Origin: Helianthus annuus
Lineage: Eukaryota > Streptophyta > Magnoliopsida > Asterales > Asteraceae
Reading direction: 5' to 3'
Length of the DNA stretch: 64,000 nt
NCBI RefSeq assembly: GCF_002127325.2
Contig: NC_035445.2
Span: 85,327,644 to 85,391,643, forward strand
Both the position numbers and the translations under genes were made by a program. Positions 39,676 through 50,168 of the stretch are shown here, piece by piece. Below the pieces are notes generated by a model that saw only the letters and a program-made list of their open reading frames with translations, searched no databases and was not told the origin of the DNA. Every line of letters begins with the position of its first letter. The first letter of the stretch is position 1.

Positions 39676-42183
39676 TCGATGCATGCTCAAATTCGTGATC
39701 ATCTAAGCTTACCAATCAAGAGGTATGTTGTAAAATTTGAGTTGATGAATTTCATGTGAAGAGGAACTTGGAGGTAATAACCTTGAGTTCAATATTATTG
39801 TTAGTTTGGTGAAATGGGTAATATATGGATGTTCACACTAACATACTTGCTAGAATATGTGAAAAACTTAAACTATTTATATATTTAAGTATATACTCAT
39901 TCATAAAGTAGGTTTTTGTGATATGATGAAATTTGTATTGTTTTGATGTCCATGATTATCTTACTTGCTTGTATGTGTAAGATACTTGAACAAATTAGAT
40001 ATTCGAGTAAATGTTCAAATATGTCATGAAGTAAGTTTTGATGTCATGATATTGATATGATCATCATGTTTACTAGTTATGTGAGAAACTGAATAGTTCG
40101 GATGTTAGGATGAATGTCCAGTTGTATGATGAAATGGGTTTTTGCATAAGAGATGAAAACCCAAATTTTAGTATGATTGTTTGATGAATTAGCATACGAT
40201 GACTAAAAACTGTGTTAAGATGATGTTAATAATCATATGAACTTGTTGAAATGAAAGAAAATAGATGAACTGGTTGAGGAATTTAGTTAAAATGGTGTCC
40301 TAAATATGATGCCCACCAAATGTTTGATAAAGTGCCTAAATGGGGTTTATTGATCTTGTTAATGCAAATACGTGTCAATTGGCAGTATAATAGATTCGAA
40401 TGTGAAATATGGTATCAAAGTCCATAAGGATGATAGTCATGGGATTCATGACTAATCTAACCATCTTGTAGATATTGTATTATAGTTTGACTCTTGACAA
40501 GCTAGGTAGAAGCTTGTAATGGAATGGGTCAAGCAGAACAAATGCGCGAGAAAGGATGAACGGACACAAAGTAAGTAAAGCTTACACCTCTTAAATATAA
40601 TCTTTACTTGTGTAATCAGTTAAGAACAATATGAACTTTTGAAATAAGATGTTCTGACACGAACCGATGCGGGTCGAATGAATAAAATGGGAAGTTTCCA
40701 TATATTGATGGTAAAAATGAATTTTTGGTAATAAACACTTCGTGATGCGAGCCAAAACGTGTCAAACAAGAAAAAAATGAGTTTTGGTGAAAAACACTTG
40801 CTGACGCGAACCAAAACGGGTCAAACAAGAAAAAAAAATGAGTTATGGGCATGCGGGTCAAATGGTGATCACCATTTGAACCCGATATTTAATGCTTTGT
40901 TTGTTAAGTTTCATGCTTACAGGTTAGATGTATGGCCATGATTTACCACAAGTTAGAAAATAGAATCGCAAGTATTGCTAACGGGTCATTGCTTTGACCC
41001 GCGCTAAGTTTGTGTAGTGGTCATGCTCTCTGTGAGGGCTTGCGATACGACTAAAGTTGGTTGAGTCAAGGGTGGAGATTAGATCACCTCAAGTGAGGTA
41101 TGTCTAGTATTTGGGTTAAACGACCATTAAAGCCAAGACATGTTCATGATGCGAAAATACGACTAAATGACTTAAAAACACTAGACTATTGGAAAAGTTT
41201 TATGTTCTAAGAGACATAATAAATTTAAATGGGTTAAGTGCCCACTAGTTTTAAAAATAAGCTTTTAATAGCCCTTCGGTTGTAAAAAGACTAAATTTGA
41301 CTAAGACGCCCCCGAATGATAAATTGGGAAAAATATCTTTAAGGGTAGATTAAAAATGAGTCTTATATTTGGGTTGATTTTTCTTGTAACGTAAAAGTGG
41401 GAGGCGCAAGTTTTTTGGCTTAAAGCCTCCTAAAGGGTCGTTTTGCGTAAAATGCTATACCGGAAGATAATAATGAGATGTTAAGGTTTTCCTAGTGTAA
41501 CCAGCTATAATTAAAGTTGTTGTTGATATAAATGATGAAAATATTTATAAGAAAGCAGGAGGCATGATTTAGAATGCGAAATGCCTTCTAACGGGTTGGT
41601 TGGGTAAATAACTACTAACCAAACGAATGATTTAAAAAGCTAAAGGATCTGGGTTCGGGTCATGGGTTTGAACCTATATTTATGGGGGGAAGTTCTAAAC
41701 GTGATAAACTTGAAGTTGGGTCAAGTTCGGTGTAAAAATGGTGAAATTTTGGCAAAAATCTGTGCAGGGGTCAAAACTGCGAGTTCTGGAAACATGCTGG
41801 AAACAGCTCCTCTTCGCGCCACACGTAGGGACATGTGTGCTCCATCGCGTGGCGCGATGGAGCCCTGTTTCCACAAACTTGTTTCTCTTCGTTGTTTTAA
41901 ATCGCGTTGACCTTTTAACTTAAACACTAATGGTTTTTAGTGTTTATGATAGGTTTTCTCTAAGGCGGGAACGAGATAGAAGGACGACCAAGCATGCGAA
42001 GAACCGAACACTCCGAAACGGCCATTTCCGCAGGAGCGTCTTTCGGGAAAGCTTAAGCTATGATCACGTGTGACAAAGTTTTATGTGTTGAAACCTTATT
42101 GTTTTTGGCAGTAACTTATTTGTGTAATAACCCGTTAAGTTGGTTTGTCCGGGTTATACACGATTACGGATTAGAGTGTTACA
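39676..42183 (+). mobile_element. Right portion of the outer gypsy-like LTR
   Basis: Begins immediately after the copia 5' LTR with a second copy of the flank seen at 24378-25073, then continues to an LTR-type end AGAGTGTTACA at 42183. It contains a CpG palindrome cluster near 41812-41866 (CCATCGCGTGGCGCGATGG). Its layout parallels the solo LTR at 2538-4527, for example the GTTTGATAAAGTGCCTAAAT phrase near 40320 against TTCGATGAAACGCCTAAAT near 3309, so the two probably belong to related families. Confidence 0.65.
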
Positions 42184-42569
42184 TTTAGAGTATCTATCAT
42201 GTCATCAATAAATTACCACCAGTTTACAAATACAAAAAAATTACAGAGAATTCACGCATGCGTTGAATTTTTCCGTTAAACAAACATTTTATTAATCATA
42301 CGCGATTAAAATGTGATAACCGCCCTCTACCATTGGGTCTAATATAAGGTGATACATGACACATTAGTCGTGCAACAATGGACTATATCGATTTTTTTCT
42401 CCAAAATACCATAAGGCTATATGGTGTGGATTTGTGTCCACTTCCACATCAATGCTTTGGCTGCTTGCGCACTGTCTCGGGGGCGCCAAAGGGGGGAGGG
42501 CATAGTTAAATCCGTTAAAGCCTTAACATGCACTATAGGCATATGTATATAGAGAGAGAGAAGAGGGTG

Positions 42570-42597
42570 AGATAGATATAGATATAGATATAGAGAG
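42570..42597. repeat. GATATA microsatellite with adjoining GA run
   Basis: GATAGATATAGATATAGATA followed by TAGAGAG; a (AG)n run lies just upstream at 42551-42562. Confidence 0.7.
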
Positions 42598-42795
42598 AAT
42601 GATTTTATTTTTTAACCAATCATGTGGTGCCATCTCAACACCTCCGTATTTATTAAAAGTGGATTAATGAGGACCTCACTGCCTACGTAACTGTGACGTG
42701 ACGCTTTAACTCGCGCTACAAGCTATAACATTGATGCTAGTATCTTAATTCTTGTTATGTATTTTTTTTCTTAACTAAAGTATACCGTTTAAATC

Positions 42796-42803
42796 TAGGG
42801 TTT
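42796..42803 (+). promoter_or_regulatory. Telo-box-like element upstream of EF1B
   Basis: TAGGGTTT (complement AAACCCTA) lies 43 bp upstream of the TATA box. Telo-boxes are common in plant promoters of translation-factor and ribosomal protein genes, which fits this gene. Functional use is inferred. Confidence 0.5.
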
Positions 42804-42845
42804 CTCTCCATCACTTTCTCAACATGCTTGCTTCCCCATTCCAAC

Positions 42846-42853
42846 TATAAATA
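42846..42853 (+). promoter_or_regulatory. TATA box of EF1B
   Basis: Canonical TATAAATA, 87 bp before the ATG at 42933, followed by a CT-rich leader (CTTTCTCCTTCTCACAAACC), as expected for a highly expressed plant gene. Confidence 0.7.
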
Positions 42854-42932
42854 CGACTTTCTCCTTCTCACAAACCCTCTGCCTCCTCACTATCTCATCA
42901 CCTCAAACTTCAAAGCTTCAAAGTTTGCAGAA

Positions 42933-45900
42933 ATGGCCGTTACTTTCTCCGATCTGCACACCGAGGCCGGCCTCAAGTCTCTCGAATCCTTCCTCTCCGG
43001 AAAAACCTACATCTCCGGGTCTGTATCTATCGTTTTGTTCAATACTCGATGTGTTTTGGACCTTTGGTTTGAATCTGGTTTTAATATTGTGTTTTGTGTT
43101 GCAGAAATCAAATTACGAAGGATGATGTGAAGGTTTACGCTGCTGTATCTGAGAAACCTAGTGCAGATCTCTATCCTTCTGCTAGCAAGTGGTACGATTG
43201 CGTTGCAGAGAAGCTTTCATCAAGGTTTGTGCCAATTGATGTTGTTCGTATTTTGATTTGAGAGTTATTTGTGTTATAATGCGATTTGTATATACTTTTG
43301 TGTGATTAGTGTAATATTAACGGCATTTATATAGTTATATAGCTGTTTTATTATTATTATTTGTATGTTATTGGTATAAGGTTTAGTTTGGGCATTGATA
43401 TAGTTTTGCTAGAATTAGTAAATCCTGATGTGTGGTGAGTCTTAAATTGGTGATCTTACCTACGGCTTTTAGTCAAAATTGGCTTATTATTGTAGAAGGT
43501 TTTTGGTAGCACGAATTGCTTGTTTGAAACACTGTGGTGAGGATAGGGGGTTTGGGGCCAAGAAGTAGTTATTCTGAAATATTAGGCATAGTTGTCAATA
43601 GCGATCGCTATAGTGCGCTATGTAGCGTATAGGTATAGTGTCGCTATTGGGATTGTATCGATGGATAGCGAGAATAGCGACACCTTGTTTTTTATTTTAA
43701 TAGGACCTATATGGATCTGATAAAATTCAAACGCAGAAACAGGGATATGAATCTAATCAATGTATATGATTTAGTCAAGATCCTTATAATTGAGATGAAT
43801 AAAAAAGGGTTTTCAGATTCAAGGGTTTTAAATGATGAATTGATGATCAATTGACTTGACTCAAATCAGACAAAAACTTTACCTTGCCGACTAAGAAAAC
43901 CTTCAAGATTGATAAAGAATATGATGGTGGTTGAGCGCAAATCTGATTTCATGTCTGCTGTAGAGGCAGATGAACCTAAACGCGCCGCCGGACTTCCTCT
44001 TGTCGTCGTCTTCTTCAGCCTCAGGAATCGCCCCAGCCGTCTCCTTTCCTCTTCGTCTACACCAAAGACACACTGTCTCTCGGTCGCGTGAATCCTCTGG
44101 CCAATCTCATCAATGAATGCGCTTTGCCCTTTCCATCACCACGGTGGTCTGGCGGTGGATGATTGTGTTGAAGCCGTCTGAGTGTTTTGATGAGAGAGAA
44201 AGCAGGGTTTAAGGTTTTATACGGTAGACAATATCAACATAGTAACGACGTTACCGTTAAGTAACTATTCATCAGTTATGTGTTGAATTAATATATATAT
44301 ATGAATAGCAATTAAATATAGCTATAAAATAGCTGGATTTTAGGTTTTTGTTAAATATACATGTAAAATAGCATATATACCAGGGTATTTTGATATAATA
44401 TACATATATATTTTAAATTTTTTTTTTCTAGTGTGCCGCTATTTATAAAATAGTTGTCCGCTATTTATCGCTAGTAGCATATAGGTACCTTAGGGGAGGG
44501 GGGGGGGTGGTCACTAGTGATAGAATTCTATCACTCCCAATATCCAATCAACTCATGCCATGTCATCACCCAATATTCTATCACTAGTGATAGAATTGTA
44601 GTGGGGGTGGTATCACTAGTGATGGGATTCCAATCTACAAGTATTAATACACAATGTACAAGTCATACACATTCATTCATCAATATGTTCAACGCGTGAT
44701 AATATCAACGCGTCAAAACTATCACTCGTGATATGGGTGGTGGCGGCGGTGTTAGTGATACATCAACAAGTGATGGGGAGTCCATAACGGACCGCCCCCT
44801 CCCTCCTTATTGCTATTTGTCACTTCCCCATTAAGAAGTATGCGGTGAAGTCATGTAACTAATTCGATATCTATTGCAAACTGTGAGATAATCACGTGTA
44901 GCATAATGTTGTATAGTTGTGATGCATTATGGAGTTATCTTGGTTTTAAAAAGCGTGAGGCGCTCTGAGATGTTAAGACCTTGAAAATGTGAGGTGCACG
45001 CTTTATGTACGCGAGGCAATAGATAAACTTAATGTACAACAAAAGTCTGTATCTTTTTAATTTTTTTACATATCAGCCTTTTTATCAAGTAAATCACTTG
45101 TATTCTCTTCACCTCTTTGATTGTTTCTACACATCATCCTTCTACAGACCCCAATTTTGACCATTGAAAAATTTTGACGTGCTGCTCCACGGCCCTGAGG
45201 TGTTTTCCCGAGCGCCTCAAGCCTGAGAAGCGAGCCCTTTTTTAAAACCAAGCGTTTTATACAGTTTGAAACCAAGGAGTTCTTTTTGGATTTCTTTATT
45301 GGTTCCATCAATTGAGACGGTTTTATTTATATTAGACAGAACAGAAAAGATATCCTTTTTCTTATCTTTTGATTATTAATGTAGTTTTCCTGGTAAAGCA
45401 ACTGGAGTTGGAATTTCTGCTCAAGCTCCATCAGCAGAAGCTGCTCCTGTTAAGGAAACTGCGAAGGTGTGTATGGATGTTTGCCATTTCTGTTTTTTTC
45501 TTTTGTAATTCGGGTTATAACATAGGGTTTCTATAGTTTGTTTTAAATGTTATTAATAAGGCAAAAGTGAAAGTGCACCAATTTTAACGTTATTTTACTA
45601 ATTTCGTGAAAATAATGTTAAAAGAGGGGGATGGTTAATCATGCATCATGTGGTGGTGTTGATAGCCGAAAGACAAGGGAGTACATGCACTAATTGGCCT
45701 TTGTCTTAATTTCCGATTGTTATGTGCCTTATGTCCAAAGTCTGATACAAAACTACCATCGAGCCGGGGGGTCTCACTGGAAGCAGCCTCTCTATTCCTA
45801 CGGGGTAGAGGTAAGGCTGTCTACATCTTACCCTCCTCAGATCCTACCTTAGCTTTGCTATTGGTGGGATTTACTGAGTATGATGATTATGATTTTTATA

Positions 45901-46576
45901 GTTTATTTTTAAATTCAACTTACTGAACTCTATCTAGCATGGGGGTGTTTTGTCAACTTTTTAGTGTTCTTAAACTTCTCTTTATTATCTCAGGAAGCTG
46001 ATGCTGCTGACGATGATGACGACCTTGATCTCTTTGGTGATGAGACAGAGGAGGAAAAGAAGGCAGCCGAAGAACGCGATCAAGCAAAAGCATCAGCAAA
46101 GAAGAAAGAAAGTGAGTTTATTGCATATATCATAGTATCACTCAAGTTTAATGATCTGAAATTGCTGCGTGATAATTAACAGCCATGTGATTTTGATTTA
46201 CTTTTTAGGTGGCAAGTCATCGGTTCTTATGGACGTAAAGCCATGGGATGATGAAACCGACATGAAGAAACTGGAGGAGGCTGTCCGCAGTGTCGAAATG
46301 CCCGGCCTTTTGTGGGGTGCATGTACGGTTTTATCTTTTAACCTCGTATTTTTTTAATTTAGTTCTTTTGTGACCAATGATTGATGTCATTGTTGGTACT
46401 GTTATTTTACAGCAAAACTTGTTCCAGTCGGTTATGGGATCAAGAAATTGACGATCATGCTGACAATTGTGGATGATCTTGTTTCTGTGGATTCTCTCAT
46501 AGAGGAGCGTCTTACTGTCGAGCCCATTAACGAATACGTTCAGAGCTGTGACATTGTTGCCTTCAACAAAATCTAG
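42933..46576 (+). CDS. EF1B: Translation elongation factor eEF1B, EF1-beta type (GDP/GTP exchange factor), 6 exons, 227 aa
   Basis: Exons: 42933-43018, 43105-43224, 45385-45466, 45994-46111, 46209-46322, 46413-46576. All introns are GT-AG and phases match. The protein recharges eEF1A with GTP during translation. The N-terminal half ([20 protein letters not shown], residues 1-20, onward) is the GST-C-like domain that binds the eEF1B-gamma partner. A central acidic block ([18 protein letters not shown]) is followed by the exchange domain, with [18 protein letters not shown] and [12 protein letters not shown], ending in the family-typical DIVAFNKI. The length fits plant EF1-beta. [11 protein letters not shown] favours the EF1-beta class over the EF1-delta class, which usually begins MAAFPNL. 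The 2.16-kb intron 2 holds a degenerate repeat and a Harbinger MITE; intron 3 holds an Au-type SINE. Confidence 0.95.
43590..44825. mobile_element. Degenerate GCTAT-rich element in EF1B intron 2
   Basis: GTTGTCAATAGCGATCGCTA near 43590 and GTTGTCCGCTATTTATCGCT plus GCTATTTGTCAC near 44452-44822 look like eroded element ends with GTTGTC/GCTATT motifs. Splicing of EF1B would remove it. A Harbinger MITE (44493-44806) sits inside its right end. Superfamily uncertain; hAT is possible. Confidence 0.35.
44493..44806. mobile_element. PIF/Harbinger-type MITE (314 bp) in EF1B intron 2
   Basis: TTA flanks both ends (44490-44492 and 44807-44809). Ends are GGGGAGGGGGGGGGTGGTC and complement of GGAGGGAGGGGGCGGTCC. 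The interior repeats the palindrome TATCACTAGTGATA and variants at least four times. Confidence 0.75.
45685..45895 (+). mobile_element. Au-type SINE in EF1B intron 3
   Basis: Contains the very conserved Au-SINE core: GGTCTCACTGGAAGCAGCCT, CTCTATTCCTACGGGGTAGA, GGTAAGGCTGTCTACATCTT and a 3' GGGATTTACTGAGTATGATG tail. Recognised from memory as the Au SINE family of plants. A copy of the same family lies inverted at 60299-60503. Confidence 0.88.
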
Positions 46577-47024
46577 AGGTTTTGTTTATCTTGTTCGAAT
46601 CGGCAAATTTTACTTGGATGTGGTGGTGGTGGTGGTTGATCATTTTGTTTTGGCTTTTGTTTGTTTTATGGTCGTAACTCAGTACTAATATATTCATCAA
46701 TCACAAAGCTTTCATGGCTTGTTTTTGAGATGTTGAGTTACTTGGTTAGATTGGGTAGATTGAAATTCACTTTTTGGGGTGGAAGGGGTGCTCAAACACA
46801 TGGGTAGTGTTAAATTCTTCACCTAGCCAATCAATAGCCAATCAATACATGTGATGTCAACTCCCCTCTTCACTCTCATTTTATAGTTAAACACTAGGGA
46901 GTCAATTTCCTTTTTTTCTTTTGTATTTCTATAAATTATGCATTAATAAATAAAACATATTTTAAACAAAATAAAATTACATTTGATTGATTAAAGAAAG
47001 ACATTAAATTAAAATAAAATGACA
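46577..47024. other. EF1B 3' flank and AT-rich spacer
   Basis: Presumed 3' UTR of EF1B (a GGTGGTGGTGG run at 46620-46637) followed by AT-rich DNA. The left end of the Harbinger element may lie near 46785 (GGGGTGCTCAAACAC), weakly matching GGGAGTGCTTTTGTGT read on the minus strand from about 49455; this is not firm. Confidence 0.4.
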
Positions 47025-49169
47025 TTAAGATATAAAAAGACATTCTAAAACTAAAAGTAATTTAACTATTTGCAGTCGGAATCCCAAAAAGTATGGTAAA
47101 TCTTGTTCTCGAAGATGCTCCACGAGATCATATTTTAGGGGGTGTTTGTTTTTTTGTAAAAAGCTCTTCAGAACCTTTTATGTTTGCTCCACACAGACCA
47201 CGCGTAGACTTTTGAGTCTACAGTGTGTTTGTTTTCTCGAAGACCTTTCATTAAAAATGGTCTGCGAGACCTCTTCTTGGGGCAAATATTGACTCCCCTC
47301 TTCAAGCCTCTTCTCCTCTCCTGTTCCATTTCATAACACAAATCCTCAACCCTAACATCTTCTCCTCCACCCCTTCCTCCTCTCATCCGTCACCACCACA
47401 TCTCTGCCACCACCACGTTGCCGTCGTCACCTCCCAGCCATCTTATTCACGGTGCTGCCCTTTCCCCCCAATTTTGTTACCCACAACAGCTTCCCCAACT
47501 CGAATCTTGTCATCCTTCTTTCCAAATATCGGTTACACGAGTCTAAACAAGCAACTGCAGCTTAATCGGTTGTGGGTTTTTAGTATTCGTTTAAAGATCA
47601 CCGGTGCACACCAGGTGTTTGTGAAATGTCCCCTGTGAAGTCGCCTGGAGAGTTTTGTGATCTGGGTGTTGGGAAACAAGATAAGGTGAGTCTCTTTAAT
47701 AGGTTGCTTGAAAGCCCCAAATTTGTTGATGAAATTAGGGTTTATCTTTAGTAGTTTTTGTTGGTTAAATTGAGGAATCCTAAATCTTGTTGATAAAATT
47801 TGGGTATGTATTATCAATTTAATATTTATAATAGCCTGCAAGAAAACCTTGAATCTTGTTGTTCAAATTGAGGAGTTTAGTTGGTCATATGTGAATGATT
47901 TGAGTTAAAATCTTGAAGATGAAAAAATAAACAGTCTTCTACTTATAGACTGTAGAGGTTTGGTCCACCTCTTCTCGTGCAGATGTTTGCAGATGTGGTC
48001 CGCAGACTGCAGACCTTTTGCATCTGAAAAAACAAACACCACCTTAGTCTCCAATGCGTATCTTCATCAATGAGCTCGTTATAAACAATATCATCGAAAA
48101 CGGGCTCCACTGGATGATCCCGAATATGTACCGGTGCAATCGCGTTTCCGTCGTCTTTTAAAATCATGTTATGTATTATGCACGTGTTTACACTCATAGC
48201 ACACATTGGTCGATTACATATGCCCCATTTTGACTTTAAAACACCAAAAACCCGTTCCACGTTTTTTTTGCCGCCTTGTGTTGCCTCTTAAACTTCTTTT
48301 CTTTCACAATGTGAGGATACGAAAATGATTTCACAAACACGGACCAAGTAGGGTAGATTCCATCGTTAAGATAGTATCCACGCTTGTACAAGTGATTGTT
48401 CACGTAAAATATCTATTTTGGTGCAGTTCCATTTCGTTGAGTAAGAAATAACGAAGATTGTTGGAGCACGTTGATGTCCTTCTGTGAACCTGGTGGACCA
48501 CAAAACGCATGTTAAATCCACAAATCTTGAGAGGCCACCGCTTCGAGCATAATTGTCGGGTACTTGTGACCCACCTCATATATTGGTCCCGCAACTCTGT
48601 TGGACACATTCTCTAAACAAAATGTGTACAATCAAGACTACCCAACATCTTAGGAAGGTGATGTTTCTCCTCATGATCTTGGTACAAAAGCGCAACATCG
48701 TGACTTGTTGGTATACGTAAGAACTCGGAAGCGTATAAATTACATACTGTTTCACAAAAATATTCTAGACAGTCACGGGAAGTCCTTTCGGCCATATTTC
48801 AATACTCGTCATTCTCGTCTGGAGGGTTACCGGTTGCAAGTTGTTTTATCGCCGATGTAACTTTTTGCAACGGTGTAAAACTCTTCCTCATTCTTCCATC
48901 CACGTCCTTTTGAAACCAATCTTTTTGACATACGAAACCTATGGCGAAAAACTTCTTCATTGAATTTGGGCTCCTCGACAAAATAAGGGTCTCGTGGCCT
49001 TTCTCTCGATCTCGACAGGCAACTTTCTTTTTCTAGATGTGTCTGTGTCTTCTAGTGCGACTGCTTCATCAATAAGATTTTGGAAAAAAATTAAGCTGCT
49101 ATCGCTTGAGGAAGAATCATCGTCTTCACCAATATTGAATGGAATGAATAGTGGTATTTCATCCGCCAT
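47025..49169 (-). pseudogene. PIF/Harbinger transposase, inactivated and split
   Basis: Minus-strand frames give, in order: an acidic/Ser-rich N-terminus from 49169 (MADEIPLFIPFNIGEDD), KSFTPLQKVTSAIKQLATGN, NPPDENDEY, MAERTSRDCLEYF, HHLPKMLGSLDCTHFV (first catalytic Asp region), MCPTELRDQY, then ERVFGVLKSKWG and NMILKDDGNAIAP, and a C-terminal Asp-Leu-Val-Glu-His segment ending at a stop near 47025. This is the plant Harbinger nuclease order. In-frame stops lie at 48796-48798 and 48610-48612, there are frame changes near 48400 and 48960, and a MITE (47138-48043) splits the last segment. It cannot encode an active enzyme. Confidence 0.88.
47138..48043. mobile_element. MITE-like element (906 bp) inserted in the Harbinger transposase
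   Basis: Ends GGGGGTGTTTGTTTTTTTG and complement of GGTGGTGTTTGTTTTTTC, flanked by TTA (47135-47137 and 48044-48046). Removing it rejoins the transposase reading frame. The interior (about 47280-47900) is CT-rich then AT-rich and unlike the ends; it may be captured DNA. Confidence 0.8.
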
Positions 49170-49945
49170 ATTTTAGAAAATAGGGTTAGATTTTTGGAAT
49201 GTAAAAGAAAGGATTTGGTTGATAGACGTTTGAATTGAGAAGTGAAGTGAAAAATGGTGTTGTTATAAAGAAAAGTTGTAATTTTTTTATTTAAATGATA
49301 TAACGGCTAGTTTGCAATGGTTTTTTTTCACTCGATGACTAGTCACAGTGCGACCCATTCACCAATCACCGAAGGTCCATTTGACAATGTTCCGTCGTAC
49401 CAAATGACTAAATCCTAGTGACGTGCGACTAGCCGGACACAAAAGCACTCCCACAGGGTCTTGGGGACCAGGAGTGGAGTTTGCCCACACTTAATAGATC
49501 TATCCAATTGTTCCACGGTCTGTAATGTGACTAATGGCTACTAATGTATACACTTATTCGCACAAGATCTAGTTGATTTCACTCCATAACTATCATACCA
49601 TTGTATAAACATGTATCCCCCCCCCCCCCCGAATTTTAAAAACAAAATATTTAAAAGAGGGGTCGTGAAACTCACAGTTTGCGTTTCGTGCAATTATTCT
49701 AGCAATCTACTTTGTTTCCCTGAATTGTCTCTGACCTACAAGTGTCCTAATTCGTTAAGACACCTAGGTCAAATCGTTTGTTTCATGTACAAGTCTTTCA
49801 CCAAATCCTTGTCAAGACTTAACCTTGTTTCGTTTGTTTAAAAACCCTTGTTTGTTTCAACACGTTGGTGGCTGATTATCCGAATGATCATATAAGTATA
49901 TTATTACATATCTACACATATGCTAATATATACTTCTTCAACAAC
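49170..49945. other. Spacer, no recognised gene
   Basis: Includes the probable 5' end of the Harbinger element (to about 49455) and a C-run of about fourteen at 49617-49630. No coding frame recognised. Confidence 0.45.
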
Positions 49946-50168
49946 ATCTAGGCGACGTTGAGGGGCTGTTGGTTCAGGATGCAGTAAAGGCAAGTGAGCT
50001 CCTGAAGATTAACAACACCCTCGATATCTCTCCTCTGACACATTGTACCGCTTAGGACCCGATGTGTGGCACCCGAGCAAAATCCGCAGCAATCTTGATT
50101 TTCTCACTTCACTCCTCTGTGCTTACTTATCAAATTTCAGGACGAAATTTATTTCAAGTTGGGGATGA
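49946..50168 (+). mobile_element. 3' terminus of a gypsy internal region, including polypurine tract
   Basis: CAGGACGAAATTTATTTCAA (about 50140-50159), then AGTTGGGGATGA (50157-50168), directly abuts the LTR start. GGACGAAATTT next to a purine tract is the usual end of plant gypsy pol/3' region. The remaining pol is absent, so the element is truncated on its 5' side. Confidence 0.65.

Noticed and set aside
43909..44091. 60-codon frame in EF1B intron 2
   Set aside because: Lies inside a degenerate repeat in an intron and has no match to any known protein.
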